Origin: Xenorhabdus koppenhoeferi
GTDB lineage: Bacteria > Pseudomonadota > Gammaproteobacteria > Enterobacterales > Enterobacteriaceae
Length of the DNA stretch: 64,000 nucleotides
NCBI RefSeq assembly: GCF_900116635.1
Contig: NZ_FPBJ01000011.1
Coordinates: forward strand, 21,636-85,635
Direction: 5' to 3'
Shown: piece by piece, positions 9,818 through 18,258 of the stretch
Layout: each line of letters opens with the position of its first letter
Numbering within the stretch: the stretch's first letter is position 1
Position numbers and translations under genes: made by a program
The notes under the pieces: generated by a model
Database searches by the model: none
What the model was told of the DNA's origin: nothing
Seen by the model: the letters and a program-made list of their open reading frames with translations, nothing else

Positions 9818-11575
9818 TTACATCTCCCTGCGTGCTCCGTAGACTTCCTTAAATGCCCACAAGACGCCGCGCGTGTCTGGGGTATAAACCTCCAGCCTGA
9901 CGAAGGTGGACTGGCTGATAAAACACGCCATGGCTTCATGGATTAACCGGCAGAAGCGGTACATTTCTCCCGGATTGTGGTAACAGTCAGGGTTGAGCGT
10001 GAGTCCCACCCAGTGCCCGCGGACAGGACGTCCCCGCTTCATGCGATCGGTAAGGTGTTCTTCCACCCGGACAATGCCGTCGATATGCCAGCGGATATGG
10101 CGGCTCAGCGGGCGACTGAGTTCGGGGTAAGGGTCAAACAGGCGGAGAAACTGTTTCAGGCTGTCGGTGGCAAATAACAACACCGGCGGGCTGGAGAGGC
10201 AGGAAAGCAATGGCCAGCCGGAATTGTCCTGCAACAGGGACGGATAATCGGCGGAGACGGGGAGAATATTGTGTACGTTGAGATGGGCCGGGGAACCTTC
10301 CTGCGTGAGGGTAATTTCACCGGGTTTTAAGGTGATGGCCTGCGTGTGATAACCCAGAATATCCCCCACGACGGACAGGACGGGCAGGTGTTGAGCCGGT
10401 TTGCCGGTCAGGTCAAAAAAATGCAGCTGGTGCGTGAGCCTGCCCAGTAAATCACGCTCGTTCTGGAGCAAATAATAAAACGTCTCCGGCTCACCGTCTT
10501 CCGCCAGACTGGGCGATGACGGCGTAAACTGGCCGATGGACAGATAGCGGCAGGGCGAGCCCCGTTGCTGTGTTTCATCAGGTTGCTGAACCACCTGAAT
10601 ATCGCGCAGCCGGAACAACTGCACGGACTCGCCAAGAAGCAGGGGATAACGATGATTGCCCTCACTCAGCGGCAGGGGAAGGCTGGTCAGGGTTTCCAGA
10701 TGAATGGCCGGAACACAGCCAGGCCAAAAAGCATCGTCGACATTATCCAGCGGCAACTCACCTTCAAAACGAAAAACCAGCTCAAAGCTGCCGTCGGCAT
10801 TTAACGGAACTTCCCGGCAACTGTCGCTGATATCCACCGTCATAAAGTTATACAGGTGGGGCAGTGCATAATATTCCAGCAGTAATTGCAGGCCGGCATA
10901 AGTGCGATTTCTCATCGGCAGGAGGGGAGCATCGAACAAGCTATGCCAGCCATAAGGGAAACTATTCAGTTTGCGTTGTTCTCCCTGCGTTCTGAGGTAC
11001 ATATCACAGATATGCTGATCCAGCCACAAACTTAATTGTGCTGCCCGTTCATTGTCCGTACCGAGGAAAAAAGACAGTGATCCGCTTTGCCAGACAAGGG
11101 AAGGCGTGCCTGTCTGGCAAAGCGTCAGCACTATCTCACTGTGTGTGCCGGTTTTCTTCACTGTCCTGTCCCGCACGATAAGGGGTTCGATATGCAGGGA
11201 ACGGCAGGTTTTAAAGGTGAGTAACTGCCCGTTGACATCAGCGGAAACCGGCGTGCCTGCCGGGATGTCAACGGTACCCTGATGTTCTCCGTCGGTGGGA
11301 TGAAACTGCATGACCGTCGTGGGCGGAACGGGACTCAGGGCTGACGGCCAGATACGGGACAGAATGCCGTGGGTAATTTCGGGGAAATCATCCTCAATTT
11401 TATCCCGTAAGCGGGCAATCAACAGGGCAAATGCTTCGAAAACCCGTTCAATACTGGGATCATGGGACAGGGTCAGAAAATCGGACAAATGCGGCGAGTC
11501 TTTCGCCACGCGTTGAGCCAGTTCCCGCAGGTAGGCTCTTTCCCGCAGGTACATAGACTCCTTGTTGTTTTTCAT
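9818..11575 (-). CDS. tssF: Type VI secretion baseplate protein TssF (VasA/ImpG)
   Basis: A full-length 585-residue TssF. The N-terminus MYLRERAYLRELAQRVAKD and the segment 'DFPEITHGILSRIWPSALSPVPP' are hallmarks of the family; the C-terminus 'VRLEVYTPDTRGVLWAFKEVYG' is also typical. TssF is a cytoplasmic baseplate wedge component that assembles with TssG and TssK around the VgrG spike. Here it has lost its usual neighbours: no tssG, tssE or sheath genes are present, and only a VgrG stump follows 36 bp downstream. To its right, conjugative-element DNA begins. It is an orphan that could work only with a T6SS encoded elsewhere. Confidence 0.9.
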   Translation of the reverse strand: MKNNKESMYLRERAYLRELAQRVAKDSPHLSDFLTLSHDPSIERVFEAFALLIARLRDKIEDDFPEITHGILSRIWPSALSPVPPTTVMQFHPTDGEHQGTVDIPAGTPVSADVNGQLLTFKTCRSLHIEPLIVRDRTVKKTGTHSEIVLTLCQTGTPSLVWQSGSLSFFLGTDNERAAQLSLWLDQHICDMYLRTQGEQRKLNSFPYGWHSLFDAPLLPMRNRTYAGLQLLLEYYALPHLYNFMTVDISDSCREVPLNADGSFELVFRFEGELPLDNVDDAFWPGCVPAIHLETLTSLPLPLSEGNHRYPLLLGESVQLFRLRDIQVVQQPDETQQRGSPCRYLSIGQFTPSSPSLAEDGEPETFYYLLQNERDLLGRLTHQLHFFDLTGKPAQHLPVLSVVGDILGYHTQAITLKPGEITLTQEGSPAHLNVHNILPVSADYPSLLQDNSGWPLLSCLSSPPVLLFATDSLKQFLRLFDPYPELSRPLSRHIRWHIDGIVRVEEHLTDRMKRGRPVRGHWVGLTLNPDCYHNPGEMYRFCRLIHEAMACFISQSTFVRLEVYTPDTRGVLWAFKEVYGARREM

Positions 11576-11888
11576 TGGGTTTCTCTTTTTATTCTAATGT
11601 ACCGATGAATAATTAATCGGCATGTTATGCGTAAAGTTTATATAAAATCAGCACACTGTCAGAAATGGCGGATTATTGTACGGGATTATTAATTAGCATG
11701 TTTAATGAAATTTAATTTTCTGATGATTTGGGAAAAATCTTAGCCACGCTACCCGTTATGGCGGGGAGGGCAAGGCAAGGGCACTGAGGCCGATGTTTTT
11801 TTGCATTTTGCAAAAATGAATTGTTTGCTGACTTTTGTGCCGGCTTTCTTCACGCTGCTCTGAAGTTTTATAACATGGAAAGGACACG
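11576..11888. other. Junction between T6SS remnant and ICE-1 transfer genes
   Basis: Noncoding. The first ~160 bp are AT-rich and look like a promoter region for tssF. From about 11,745 composition switches abruptly to GC-rich sequence continuous with the ICE genes. In related elements the VirB4-type ATPase gene precedes TIGR03757, so the breakpoint that removed it probably lies here. No att repeat or IS end was recognised. Confidence 0.5.
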
Positions 11889-12287
11889 ATGAAAAAGCCG
11901 GGTTTACTGCTCCTGATGGGATGGATGGTGTCACTGTCCACCGGGGCCAAAACGGTGATCTATACTGACAGTCAGCACCCGCCGGTTAATTTGCCCCCCG
12001 AGACACAGGTAATCTGGCTGGATGCCCCGGAGCAACAGCAAAGGCAGATCTTTGCCCGCCTTCCCGCAGACTCACAACAGGCGGCAACTCAGGTCCGGGC
12101 CATCCTTCAGTCTCCTCAGTGGCGTGAGCAGGAACAGCAACTTATCAACGCTTATCGTGCTGTTGTCCATGCCCGGCAATCCGGTGTACGCAAATACCCG
12201 GCGGTGGTGTTTGATGATCGTGACGTGGTGTATGGCACGGCCGATATGGCCAAAGCGAGTGTGCTCAGGGAGCAGCATCAGCCATGA
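11889..12287 (+). CDS. ICE transfer protein, TIGR03757 family
   Basis: A 132-residue periplasmic protein with an N-terminal signal peptide (MKKPGLLLLMGWMVSLSTGA) followed by 'VIYTDSQHPP', an IFARLP segment and the family-typical end 'GVRKYPAVVFDDRDVVYGTAD'. TIGR03757 proteins belong to the mating-pore apparatus of SPI-7/ICEhin1056-type elements and are always found just before TIGR03756 and TIGR03755, as here. The stop overlaps the next start (ATGA, 12284-12287). It is the first surviving gene of the ICE-1 transfer operon. Confidence 0.88.
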   Translation: MKKPGLLLLMGWMVSLSTGAKTVIYTDSQHPPVNLPPETQVIWLDAPEQQQRQIFARLPADSQQAATQVRAILQSPQWREQEQQLINAYRAVVHARQSGVRKYPAVVFDDRDVVYGTADMAKASVLREQHQP

Positions 12288-13252
12288 ATCCGTCACGCCT
12301 GGCTTTTCCGGTGGTTATCACGCTGGCCGCGGCGTTTACTCCTTTTTCACAGGCCACCCTCAATACTGCCCAAATTGTGGCAAGTAGTATCTCGCCATCC
12401 TGCATTCAATGGCGGGTCAGCGGCATTTGTTACTGGCTGTTTTGTTCCTGGCACGGCTGCACGGTGAAAACCTCGGTCAAAGTGACCCATTTCCTGCCGC
12501 AGGCAGTGGTTTCCACCTATCATGCGCCCGGCGGCAACCCGTGGTCTGAAATGGCTCACATCAGCCCGTTATCCGGCGGACTGGAAAATGCGGTAACGGG
12601 GGCGTTATCCGGCCTGACCACCGGCGGCGGTAATCACACGGTTCAGGTTGCCGGGAAGCAGAGTTTCCATCTGCGTTTCAAATACGCCGATGCCATCGGG
12701 CATCCCGCTACCACTCTGATTGGCGGACAAATCCCGGGGTATTCCTGTCGCAGTGCGGCCACCCCGCTGATGCCCTATTTTCTCAGCACACTGGATACCG
12801 TCGCGTGGCGCAGCGGGCTGCCGGAATCGCTTTATCCTGAAGCCCTTGTCCCCGGTCTGCGTGAGCTGGGCAGCCAGCCGGCGGGCAATATGTGGGGCAA
12901 TCTCTACCCCCGTTCCGGTTTTGTCACGCAGGCCGATGAGGATAAAGCCGCTGCCGTGGTGGCACAGCGGGTGGCGGACATTATCACCCGTACCGGGCAG
13001 CCCCATGTTTATCAGCCACTGGCCGGGCAACGCCGTGACGGCTACTGGCCGCCAGAGCCGGTGCAAGAAAATACCGGCACGAAAAATCACCAATGGCAAC
13101 GGTTGTCACCACAGTTAAGTCAGTTCTGTGCAGTATTCCCGGATGGCCGCCACACAGCGGCGGCAGACAGCAATCAGGCGTATGCCCTGTGGCAGCCCTA
13201 CAGCTGTTGCCAGCGGCGCGGGCAACGTTTTCTCGGCAGTACGGACCTATAA
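12284..13252 (+). CDS. ICE transfer protein, TIGR03756 family (TraU-like)
   Basis: A 322-residue exported protein with a signal peptide at residues 1-25 and a Cys-rich N-terminal domain (SPSCIQWRVSGICYWLFCSWHGC) like TraU proteins, which are periplasmic conjugation factors stabilised by disulphides. Further Cys pairs appear near the end (CAVFP, YSCCQRRGQ). It is translationally coupled to the TIGR03757 gene and followed 12 bp later by TIGR03755. Length and order match intact members of the family, so the protein appears complete even though the operon is not. Confidence 0.9.
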   Translation: MNPSRLAFPVVITLAAAFTPFSQATLNTAQIVASSISPSCIQWRVSGICYWLFCSWHGCTVKTSVKVTHFLPQAVVSTYHAPGGNPWSEMAHISPLSGGLENAVTGALSGLTTGGGNHTVQVAGKQSFHLRFKYADAIGHPATTLIGGQIPGYSCRSAATPLMPYFLSTLDTVAWRSGLPESLYPEALVPGLRELGSQPAGNMWGNLYPRSGFVTQADEDKAAAVVAQRVADIITRTGQPHVYQPLAGQRRDGYWPPEPVQENTGTKNHQWQRLSPQLSQFCAVFPDGRHTAAADSNQAYALWQPYSCCQRRGQRFLGSTDL

Positions 13253-13264
13253 GGAAAAAACGGA

Positions 13265-14704
13265 ATGATAAGAAAACCGGGACTGCTGATCGCGGGCGGG
13301 CTGGCACTCGTTACCGCTCAGGTTCAGGCATCAGAACGGTCGGTTTCCTTACCGGCTGTTACTCACAGTGCACTGGGGTATGGTGCACAGAGCAGCGGGG
13401 CAGTCTCCGATACGCTGTTCTATACCCTCGGTGGCGGCTCGGTGATTTCTGAGCCGGCCAGTCGCGCGGGGTCAACCAGGCTGGCCGGGCTGGAACTCGG
13501 CTGGAGTTCGGATTTGATGTGCGGCAATTTTGACCTGAAAACCACGGTTAGTAACCAGCTCAACGGTATCACGGCGGGCATGAAAAATCTGATGAGCGAA
13601 GTCATTCAGGGCGCCACCGGGGCGGTCGCCAGTCTCCCCGCCATGATAATCCAGCGGGCCAATCCGGGGCTGTATGACATGCTGACCAACGGCGTGTTAC
13701 AGGCCAATGTTGCGTTCGACAAAGCCCAGTTCAACTGCCAGAACATGGCCAGAAAGATGGGGAATTTTGCGCAAAACAACAAATGGACGCAGTCTGCGGC
13801 GATGCAGGAATACAAGACACAAGTTAACAGCGGGGATGCTGACGCGGTGCGGGCCAATAATGCCGGCACCAAAGCCACCGGGACGGGCGGGCATCCGTGG
13901 ATTGGCGGCCGGAAGCAGGGCGGTAAAGGGCAGAGTGCCATTCGTCCGACCCGTGATTTAGCCAGTGCCGGGTTTAATATGATGAACCATCAGCCGGTAC
14001 TGAGCACCGCCGCTATCCGGCATCAGGATTGCAGCGGCAGCAGCTGCACCAAATTCAGCAGTGCGCGTGAGGCAGCAGAAGTGGTTGTCAACGTGCTGGG
14101 TGACCGTGCAATCCGTACTTGTGCCAACGCGGCGGAGTGCATCAGCGGCGGCGAGGCGCACCAACCGGGCGCGACGGTTGCCGGCACGGGTTTTGCACCG
14201 ATGCTGGAAGCACAGACTCAGGCCAATATGGAACAGCTGGTGAAGCTGGTCAACGGGACGGAAAAACCGACGGCGCCAAATCTGGCCAAACTGAAAACCG
14301 GCAGCCTGACCGTTACCCGGGGCGTGATCCAGGCATTGCAACGTGATCCGGACAATGCCGCGCTGACAGCCCGTCTGGCGGGTGAACTGGCGATGGCAGA
14401 GACCACGGAGACGGCATTGCTGATGCGCCGGATGCTTATGACCGGCATGTCCGAACCCAATGCCGCCGCGCAGGCCGAAGCCCTGAACGAAGGCGAACGG
14501 CGGATTGCAGCGCTGGACAGGGAAATCACTGCCCTGAAAAATGAAATGACATTGAAACGCGAACTGGCACACAACGCCATCCTGACCATTATTGAGCGGG
14601 AAAACCACCGGATTGAAACACATCCGCAGAAACACGTGACGGAAAGCAGTGATAAGCGTTTCTATCAACTGGAAAATCCGGCAAACCGGGCGACGGGAAG
14701 GTAA
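13265..14704 (+). CDS. ICE transfer protein, TIGR03755 family (TraH-like)
   Basis: A 479-residue periplasmic protein; start ATG 13265 is preceded by AAGGAAAAAACGGA. After the signal peptide comes 'SVSLPAVTHSALGYGAQSSGAVSDTLFYTLGGGSVIS' (shown in pieces: GYGAQSSGAVSD, YTLGGGSVIS), then 'LELGWSSDLMCGNFDLKTTV', the conserved core of these TraH-like proteins. The C-terminal ~130 residues are a predicted coiled coil (NEGERRIAALDREITALKNE). It acts with the TraU-like and TraG-like neighbours in pilus assembly and mating-pair formation. Confidence 0.88.
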   Translation: MIRKPGLLIAGGLALVTAQVQASERSVSLPAVTHSALGYGAQSSGAVSDTLFYTLGGGSVISEPASRAGSTRLAGLELGWSSDLMCGNFDLKTTVSNQLNGITAGMKNLMSEVIQGATGAVASLPAMIIQRANPGLYDMLTNGVLQANVAFDKAQFNCQNMARKMGNFAQNNKWTQSAAMQEYKTQVNSGDADAVRANNAGTKATGTGGHPWIGGRKQGGKGQSAIRPTRDLASAGFNMMNHQPVLSTAAIRHQDCSGSSCTKFSSAREAAEVVVNVLGDRAIRTCANAAECISGGEAHQPGATVAGTGFAPMLEAQTQANMEQLVKLVNGTEKPTAPNLAKLKTGSLTVTRGVIQALQRDPDNAALTARLAGELAMAETTETALLMRRMLMTGMSEPNAAAQAEALNEGERRIAALDREITALKNEMTLKRELAHNAILTIIERENHRIETHPQKHVTESSDKRFYQLENPANRATGR

Positions 14705-14707
14705 GTG

Positions 14708-15052
14708 ATGGCCGGTAACGCAAAAGCATCGTCCAGGCTGAAAAAAGGCGCTGGCATCGCTCTGGCGATTGCGGCAGTGATAATCCTTACGTTGCTGACG
14801 GGCTGGGCGGGGATGCGCTATCCCGAATACCTGTCCGCCTTTCGTCACGGGATGGAAAACCATCAATCGCTGTGGCTGGTCTGGCGGTTAAGCCTTTATG
14901 CGCTGTTGGGCTGGGGCAGCCGGAAGATTTTTCAGGCAACGCAACACGAACCCGCGTACCGGGCACCGTTGATCCGTATGATGACGGCCAGCCTGCTGTT
15001 TATCCTGCTGTGTGAATACGCCCTGTCAGGCAGCATGGGGGGCACCGCATGA
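14708..15052 (+). CDS. Small ICE inner-membrane protein
   Basis: A 114-residue protein with three probable membrane segments (GIALAIAAVIILTLLTGW, LWLVWRLSLYALLGWG, MTASLLFILLCEYALSG). It lies between the TraH-like and TraG-like genes, a position always taken by a short membrane protein in this ICE family. A GTG at 14705 is also possible, but ATG 14708 is preferred. The stop overlaps the traG start (ATGA, 15049-15052). Exact function is unknown. Confidence 0.8.
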   Translation: MAGNAKASSRLKKGAGIALAIAAVIILTLLTGWAGMRYPEYLSAFRHGMENHQSLWLVWRLSLYALLGWGSRKIFQATQHEPAYRAPLIRMMTASLLFILLCEYALSGSMGGTA

Positions 15053-16563
15053 CAACAAACAGTTATCTGGAATACTTTCTGACCCTGCTCGGCTGGGTGG
15101 TGAATAATGGCCTGTGGCAGGTACTGATTACCACCGGGCTGTTTACCGTGCCGTTGTTGTTCAAAATCATGGCCCTGTGGCTGAAAATCCGTGAAGACAG
15201 CGTGGAAGAGGGCAATGCGGGGCTCCGGTCGCTCTCCCGTCTCGAAAATACCCTGTATGGGGCGTTCTTTGTCATGATCGCCTGTTGCGTCCCGCTGGTT
15301 CAGGTGAGCCTCAGTACCCTGCAATATGACCCGTCCCGGTCTAAGGCCTGCGGCACCTGGACGCCGAAATCACCGCAGGAAACGGGATATGCGCCGGTGA
15401 TTTCCAGTCTGGGCGAACACACGGCCGCTGTACCAGTCTGGTGGGCGGTGGTGCACCGGTTATCGAAAGGGCTGACGCAGGCGGCGGTCGCGTCAGTGCC
15501 CTGCCGGCCGGATTTGCGGCAACTGCGTTTTGAGGTGCAGCACACCCGTATTGCCAATGCCGCACTGGCAGCGGAATTGCAGGATTTTACCCACGATTGC
15601 TATGCCCTGGCGCTTTATCAGTGGAAACAACGCGATCAGGGGCAAACCGGTGATCCCGTGGTGCTGAAGGATATCGACTGGCTGGGGAGTCAGACGTTCC
15701 TGTCGGGGGATTACACTACGCTGCAATCACGCACACCCCGGGCGCATTTCCCGTGGATAGAGAGCCGGGACAGCGGCTGGCCGAATACCGGGCGGGGCGG
15801 CTATCCCACCTGTAAAGCCTGGTGGTCAGCCCCGCAAACCGGACTGGAAGCCCGGGTACTGGCACAGGCCGATCCGGGGCTGTGGCTGCGTTTGTCGGCG
15901 GCCCTGAAAATGCTGGGCAAGGGAAGCCGTGAATATAAAGCGGCGGTGATCCGTCGTCTGGTCAGTCCGGTCAACCTGACGGTATCGCAGGAGGGGTATG
16001 TCTACGCGGGTTATGGCGGTAATGCTGATTTTACCGTCTGGGATGGCTCTAACCGGGTCGGGGCCTCTGCGGGGGTGATGTTGGGTGGCCTGCTTGCGTA
16101 CCCGATGCTGGATGCCGTGCGGCAGGCGCTGCCGATGATGCAGGCCGTTCTCCTGATGGCCCTGTATATCCTGCTGCCGTTGATCCTGCTGTTGGCTGCC
16201 TATGAATTTAAGACCGTCCTGACGCTGACGTTTGTGATTTTTGCGCTGAATTTTCTCACCTTCTGGTGGGAGCTGGCCCGCTGGCTGGACAGCTTTCTGC
16301 TGGATGCGCTGTACGGTTCAGACACCCACAGCCTGTTTAATCTGGCCGGGTTGCAGAACACCTCGGATGATCTCATTATGGCGCTGGTGATGGGGATGCT
16401 GTTTATTGTCCTGCCGATGGTCTGGCTGGGCGCACTAGCCTGGGCGGGGGTGCGGATGGGTGATATCAGTGGCATGATGAACCAGGGCGTGGGGCAGGTC
16501 AGGCAGTCAGCTGGCATGTTCGGGCAGATAGTGATGCAGAAGATGATGTCTGGGAAAAAATAG
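15049..16563 (+). CDS. TraG-like conjugal transfer protein (TraG N-terminal family)
   Basis: A 504-residue inner-membrane protein: hydrophobic segments at about residues 10-40 (LLGWVVNNGLWQVLITTGLF) and 65-90, a long periplasmic loop, then four to five membrane helices (VLLMALYILLPLILLLAAYE, VLTLTFVIFALNFLTFWWE, LGALAWAGVRMGD). This matches the TraG_N family, which is required for pilus assembly and mating-pair stabilisation. ICE-type members lack the long C-terminal exclusion domain of F-plasmid TraG, so this length is normal. It is the last gene of the transfer operon; cargo follows. Confidence 0.88.
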   Translation: MTTNSYLEYFLTLLGWVVNNGLWQVLITTGLFTVPLLFKIMALWLKIREDSVEEGNAGLRSLSRLENTLYGAFFVMIACCVPLVQVSLSTLQYDPSRSKACGTWTPKSPQETGYAPVISSLGEHTAAVPVWWAVVHRLSKGLTQAAVASVPCRPDLRQLRFEVQHTRIANAALAAELQDFTHDCYALALYQWKQRDQGQTGDPVVLKDIDWLGSQTFLSGDYTTLQSRTPRAHFPWIESRDSGWPNTGRGGYPTCKAWWSAPQTGLEARVLAQADPGLWLRLSAALKMLGKGSREYKAAVIRRLVSPVNLTVSQEGYVYAGYGGNADFTVWDGSNRVGASAGVMLGGLLAYPMLDAVRQALPMMQAVLLMALYILLPLILLLAAYEFKTVLTLTFVIFALNFLTFWWELARWLDSFLLDALYGSDTHSLFNLAGLQNTSDDLIMALVMGMLFIVLPMVWLGALAWAGVRMGDISGMMNQGVGQVRQSAGMFGQIVMQKMMSGKK

Positions 16564-16715
16564 CCGAACGGAGCATTAAAGTGATAAAGAGTAGGGTAAC
16601 TGTTCCCTGATTAATGTTACTCCGATGGCTCAATATGTCTGTTTTCAGTAATGTTAACTATCTGATATGAAATTAAATATTATTAATTCCTCAATCTTAA
16701 TTCATAGTCGGGTTT

Positions 16716-16766
16716 ATAGGGTTAATCATCATCTTCAACCCTTGGGTTCTGCATCGTTAACCCTAT
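16716..16766. repeat. Nested GGGTTAA inverted repeat
   Basis: ATAGGGTTAA (16716-16725) pairs with TTAACCCTAT (16757-16766), and a second pair AACCC/GGGTT (16737-16748) is nested inside. It lies between traG and the aldo/keto reductase, at the border between GC-rich ICE DNA and AT-rich cargo. It could be a terminator for the transfer operon or an operator. Confidence 0.45.
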
Positions 16767-16798
16767 GGAAATAATGGATATGGGGGATTGAATTGTGA

Positions 16799-17614
16799 TC
16801 AGATATACTCTTCCGGGTATTCCATGATTTTCTTGTTTCGGTTAAGTGATGTTAGAAAAATCATGTCTCTTTCTGAGAGAGTGAAATCGAAAATATCTAT
16901 GTTTTCTCTCAGCCTGTCTGCCACAGATGTTTTAGGTATGACACTGAGTCCGCGTTGTATATGCCACCGAAGGATAATCTGAATGAGTGATTTGTTATAA
17001 TTGCCTGCAATTAAGTTAAGTTTCAGCTGTTCCCATTTAGAAAGATCATTAGCCCATAATGGACTCCAGGACTGGACAGCGACTCCTATTTCAGATAGTT
17101 GAGTCACTGTACTTATTTGCTGATGGCGGATATGTATTTCTATCTGATTAATGACGGGTAAATACGATGTGGCGTCGACAATAGTATTAATTTGCTCAAT
17201 ACTAAAGTTACTTACACCGATACTTTTTATGAGTCCAGCTTCTTTCAGGGTAATCATGTCTGTCCAGGCCTTAATATAATCTCCTGACTGAGTTGCAGGC
17301 CAGTGAATCAGATATAAATCAACATAATCCAATCCCAGTTCATCCAGGGTTTTCGATAACGAATGGATGACATTATAATGGCTGTCATTCCAGAGTTTTC
17401 CTGTAATGAAAAACTCTTTTCGGGGTATCGGCGTACTTCGCAAAAAGTGCCCAATATGACTTTGATTACCATATAGTGATGCAGTATCTATCAAGCGGTA
17501 TCCTGCTTCTGATGCAGAATGTAAAATATCATGAATACGATATTCATCTATCTGGTAGGTTCCCAGCCCAAGGGTAGGCATTTTGTTTCCATCATTAAAA
17601 GTGATGAACTTCAT
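16799..17614 (-). CDS. Aldo/keto reductase
   Basis: A complete 271-residue NAD(P)H-dependent (beta/alpha)8 reductase. Catalytic residues are visible: Asp and Tyr in RLIDTASLYGN, Lys in ITGKLW, and His in LYLIHWP. The cofactor motif IPKTSVADRLREN near the C-terminus and GVSNFSIEQI are also typical. The closest general class is the 2,5-diketo-gluconate reductase-like subfamily, but substrate cannot be assigned. It is transcribed away from the RiPP precursor across a 337-bp AT-rich gap and might act on the peptide or a precursor; membership in the cluster is an inference from position and similar base composition. Confidence 0.92.
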   Translation of the reverse strand: MKFITFNDGNKMPTLGLGTYQIDEYRIHDILHSASEAGYRLIDTASLYGNQSHIGHFLRSTPIPRKEFFITGKLWNDSHYNVIHSLSKTLDELGLDYVDLYLIHWPATQSGDYIKAWTDMITLKEAGLIKSIGVSNFSIEQINTIVDATSYLPVINQIEIHIRHQQISTVTQLSEIGVAVQSWSPLWANDLSKWEQLKLNLIAGNYNKSLIQIILRWHIQRGLSVIPKTSVADRLRENIDIFDFTLSERDMIFLTSLNRNKKIMEYPEEYI

Positions 17615-17951
17615 AAAGTATACTCCGATTCAGTTGAATTATTTCTTTAAAAATAAACGATAAATTTATAAAATTTGGCCGCAACTTATAATTAAATAAC
17701 CATCTATTTTCATTAACCTTCCATGAAGATATTAATAAAAATATAAGGCTGTTGAGTTAATAATAATTAAAAAATATTCTATTTCTCTTGTGTTAATTAT
17801 TTTTTATAGCTAAAAAATATAATAAATCACTTTATTTAACAGAGGATATAAGTTAATTATTTATATGAAATCTGATTTATAATGTTTATTTTCTGTTTAA
17901 TTTTTTGAGAAGATTATTCAAACAATGATAAGTTTAAGTTGGAGGTTTTCA
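17615..17951. promoter_or_regulatory. Divergent AT-rich promoter region upstream of the RiPP precursor
   Basis: Extremely AT-rich. A TATAAT hexamer at 17878-17883 is a plausible -10 for the precursor transcript, with no good -35 visible. The ribosome binding site GGAGG (17941-17945) is strong and sits 6 nt before ATG 17952, which argues against the upstream in-frame ATG at 17925. A promoter for the divergent reductase must also lie here. Confidence 0.5.
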
Positions 17952-18146
17952 ATGAAAAATAATCTTAATCCACAGTTTAATAGGGTAGGCAATGACTCAA
18001 TGGCATGGCCTCGTCATGTAACTGTAACACCAGCACTCCAGTCAGTAAACAGCCAGTCTATGGCATGGCCCCGTCACACCACACCAGCTTTGACTAAAGT
18101 TGAAAACTCAGCGATGGCCTGGCCTCGTCATAAAATGACAGACTGA
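17952..18146 (+). CDS. Putative RiPP precursor peptide with three MAWPRH repeats
   Basis: Encodes 64 residues. After a short Asn-rich leader (MKNNLNPQFNRVGND) come three copies of a unit centred on MAWPRH, at about residues 17-22, 37-42 and 55-60. The spacers between copies are also alike: the first two are followed by T-P-A-L and a Val, then N/E and S before the next Met. DNA of the hexapeptide copies uses different synonymous codons (TGGCCTCGT versus TGGCCCCGT), so selection is on protein. The radical SAM gene is immediately downstream. Trp-Pro-Arg fits the aromatic-X-X pattern cross-linked by cyclophane-forming radical SAM/SPASM enzymes, but the modified residues are not proven. I know of no described family with this core. 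Confidence 0.82.
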   Translation: MKNNLNPQFNRVGNDSMAWPRHVTVTPALQSVNSQSMAWPRHTTPALTKVENSAMAWPRHKMTD

Positions 18147-18192
18147 CCTTAGTTAAGTGAAAATATAAAATCCGATAGTTTTTATTGTGGTT

Positions 18193-18228
18193 ATCCTGTG
18201 ATTTATTGTTCTTCATAAATCACAGGAT
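18193..18228 (+). promoter_or_regulatory. 13-bp perfect hairpin between precursor and maturase genes
   Basis: ATCCTGTGATTTA (18193-18205) and TAAATCACAGGAT (18216-18228) form a perfect 13-bp stem with a 10-nt loop. No long U-run follows, so it is more likely a partial terminator or 3'-end stabiliser that makes precursor mRNA more abundant than enzyme mRNA, a common arrangement in RiPP operons. Confidence 0.75.
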
Positions 18229-18258
18229 GTTTATCCCATTTGGATTGGTGAGGAAATG

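Noticed and set aside
12605..14866. Long minus-strand frames under the ICE transfer genes
   Set aside because: They are opposite-strand reflections of GC-rich genes with known families on the plus strand; compositions are Arg/His/Pro-rich and unlike proteins.
17925..17951. Longer precursor starting at ATG 17925
   Set aside because: The strong GGAGG lies between 17925 and 17952 and spaces correctly only to ATG 17952.
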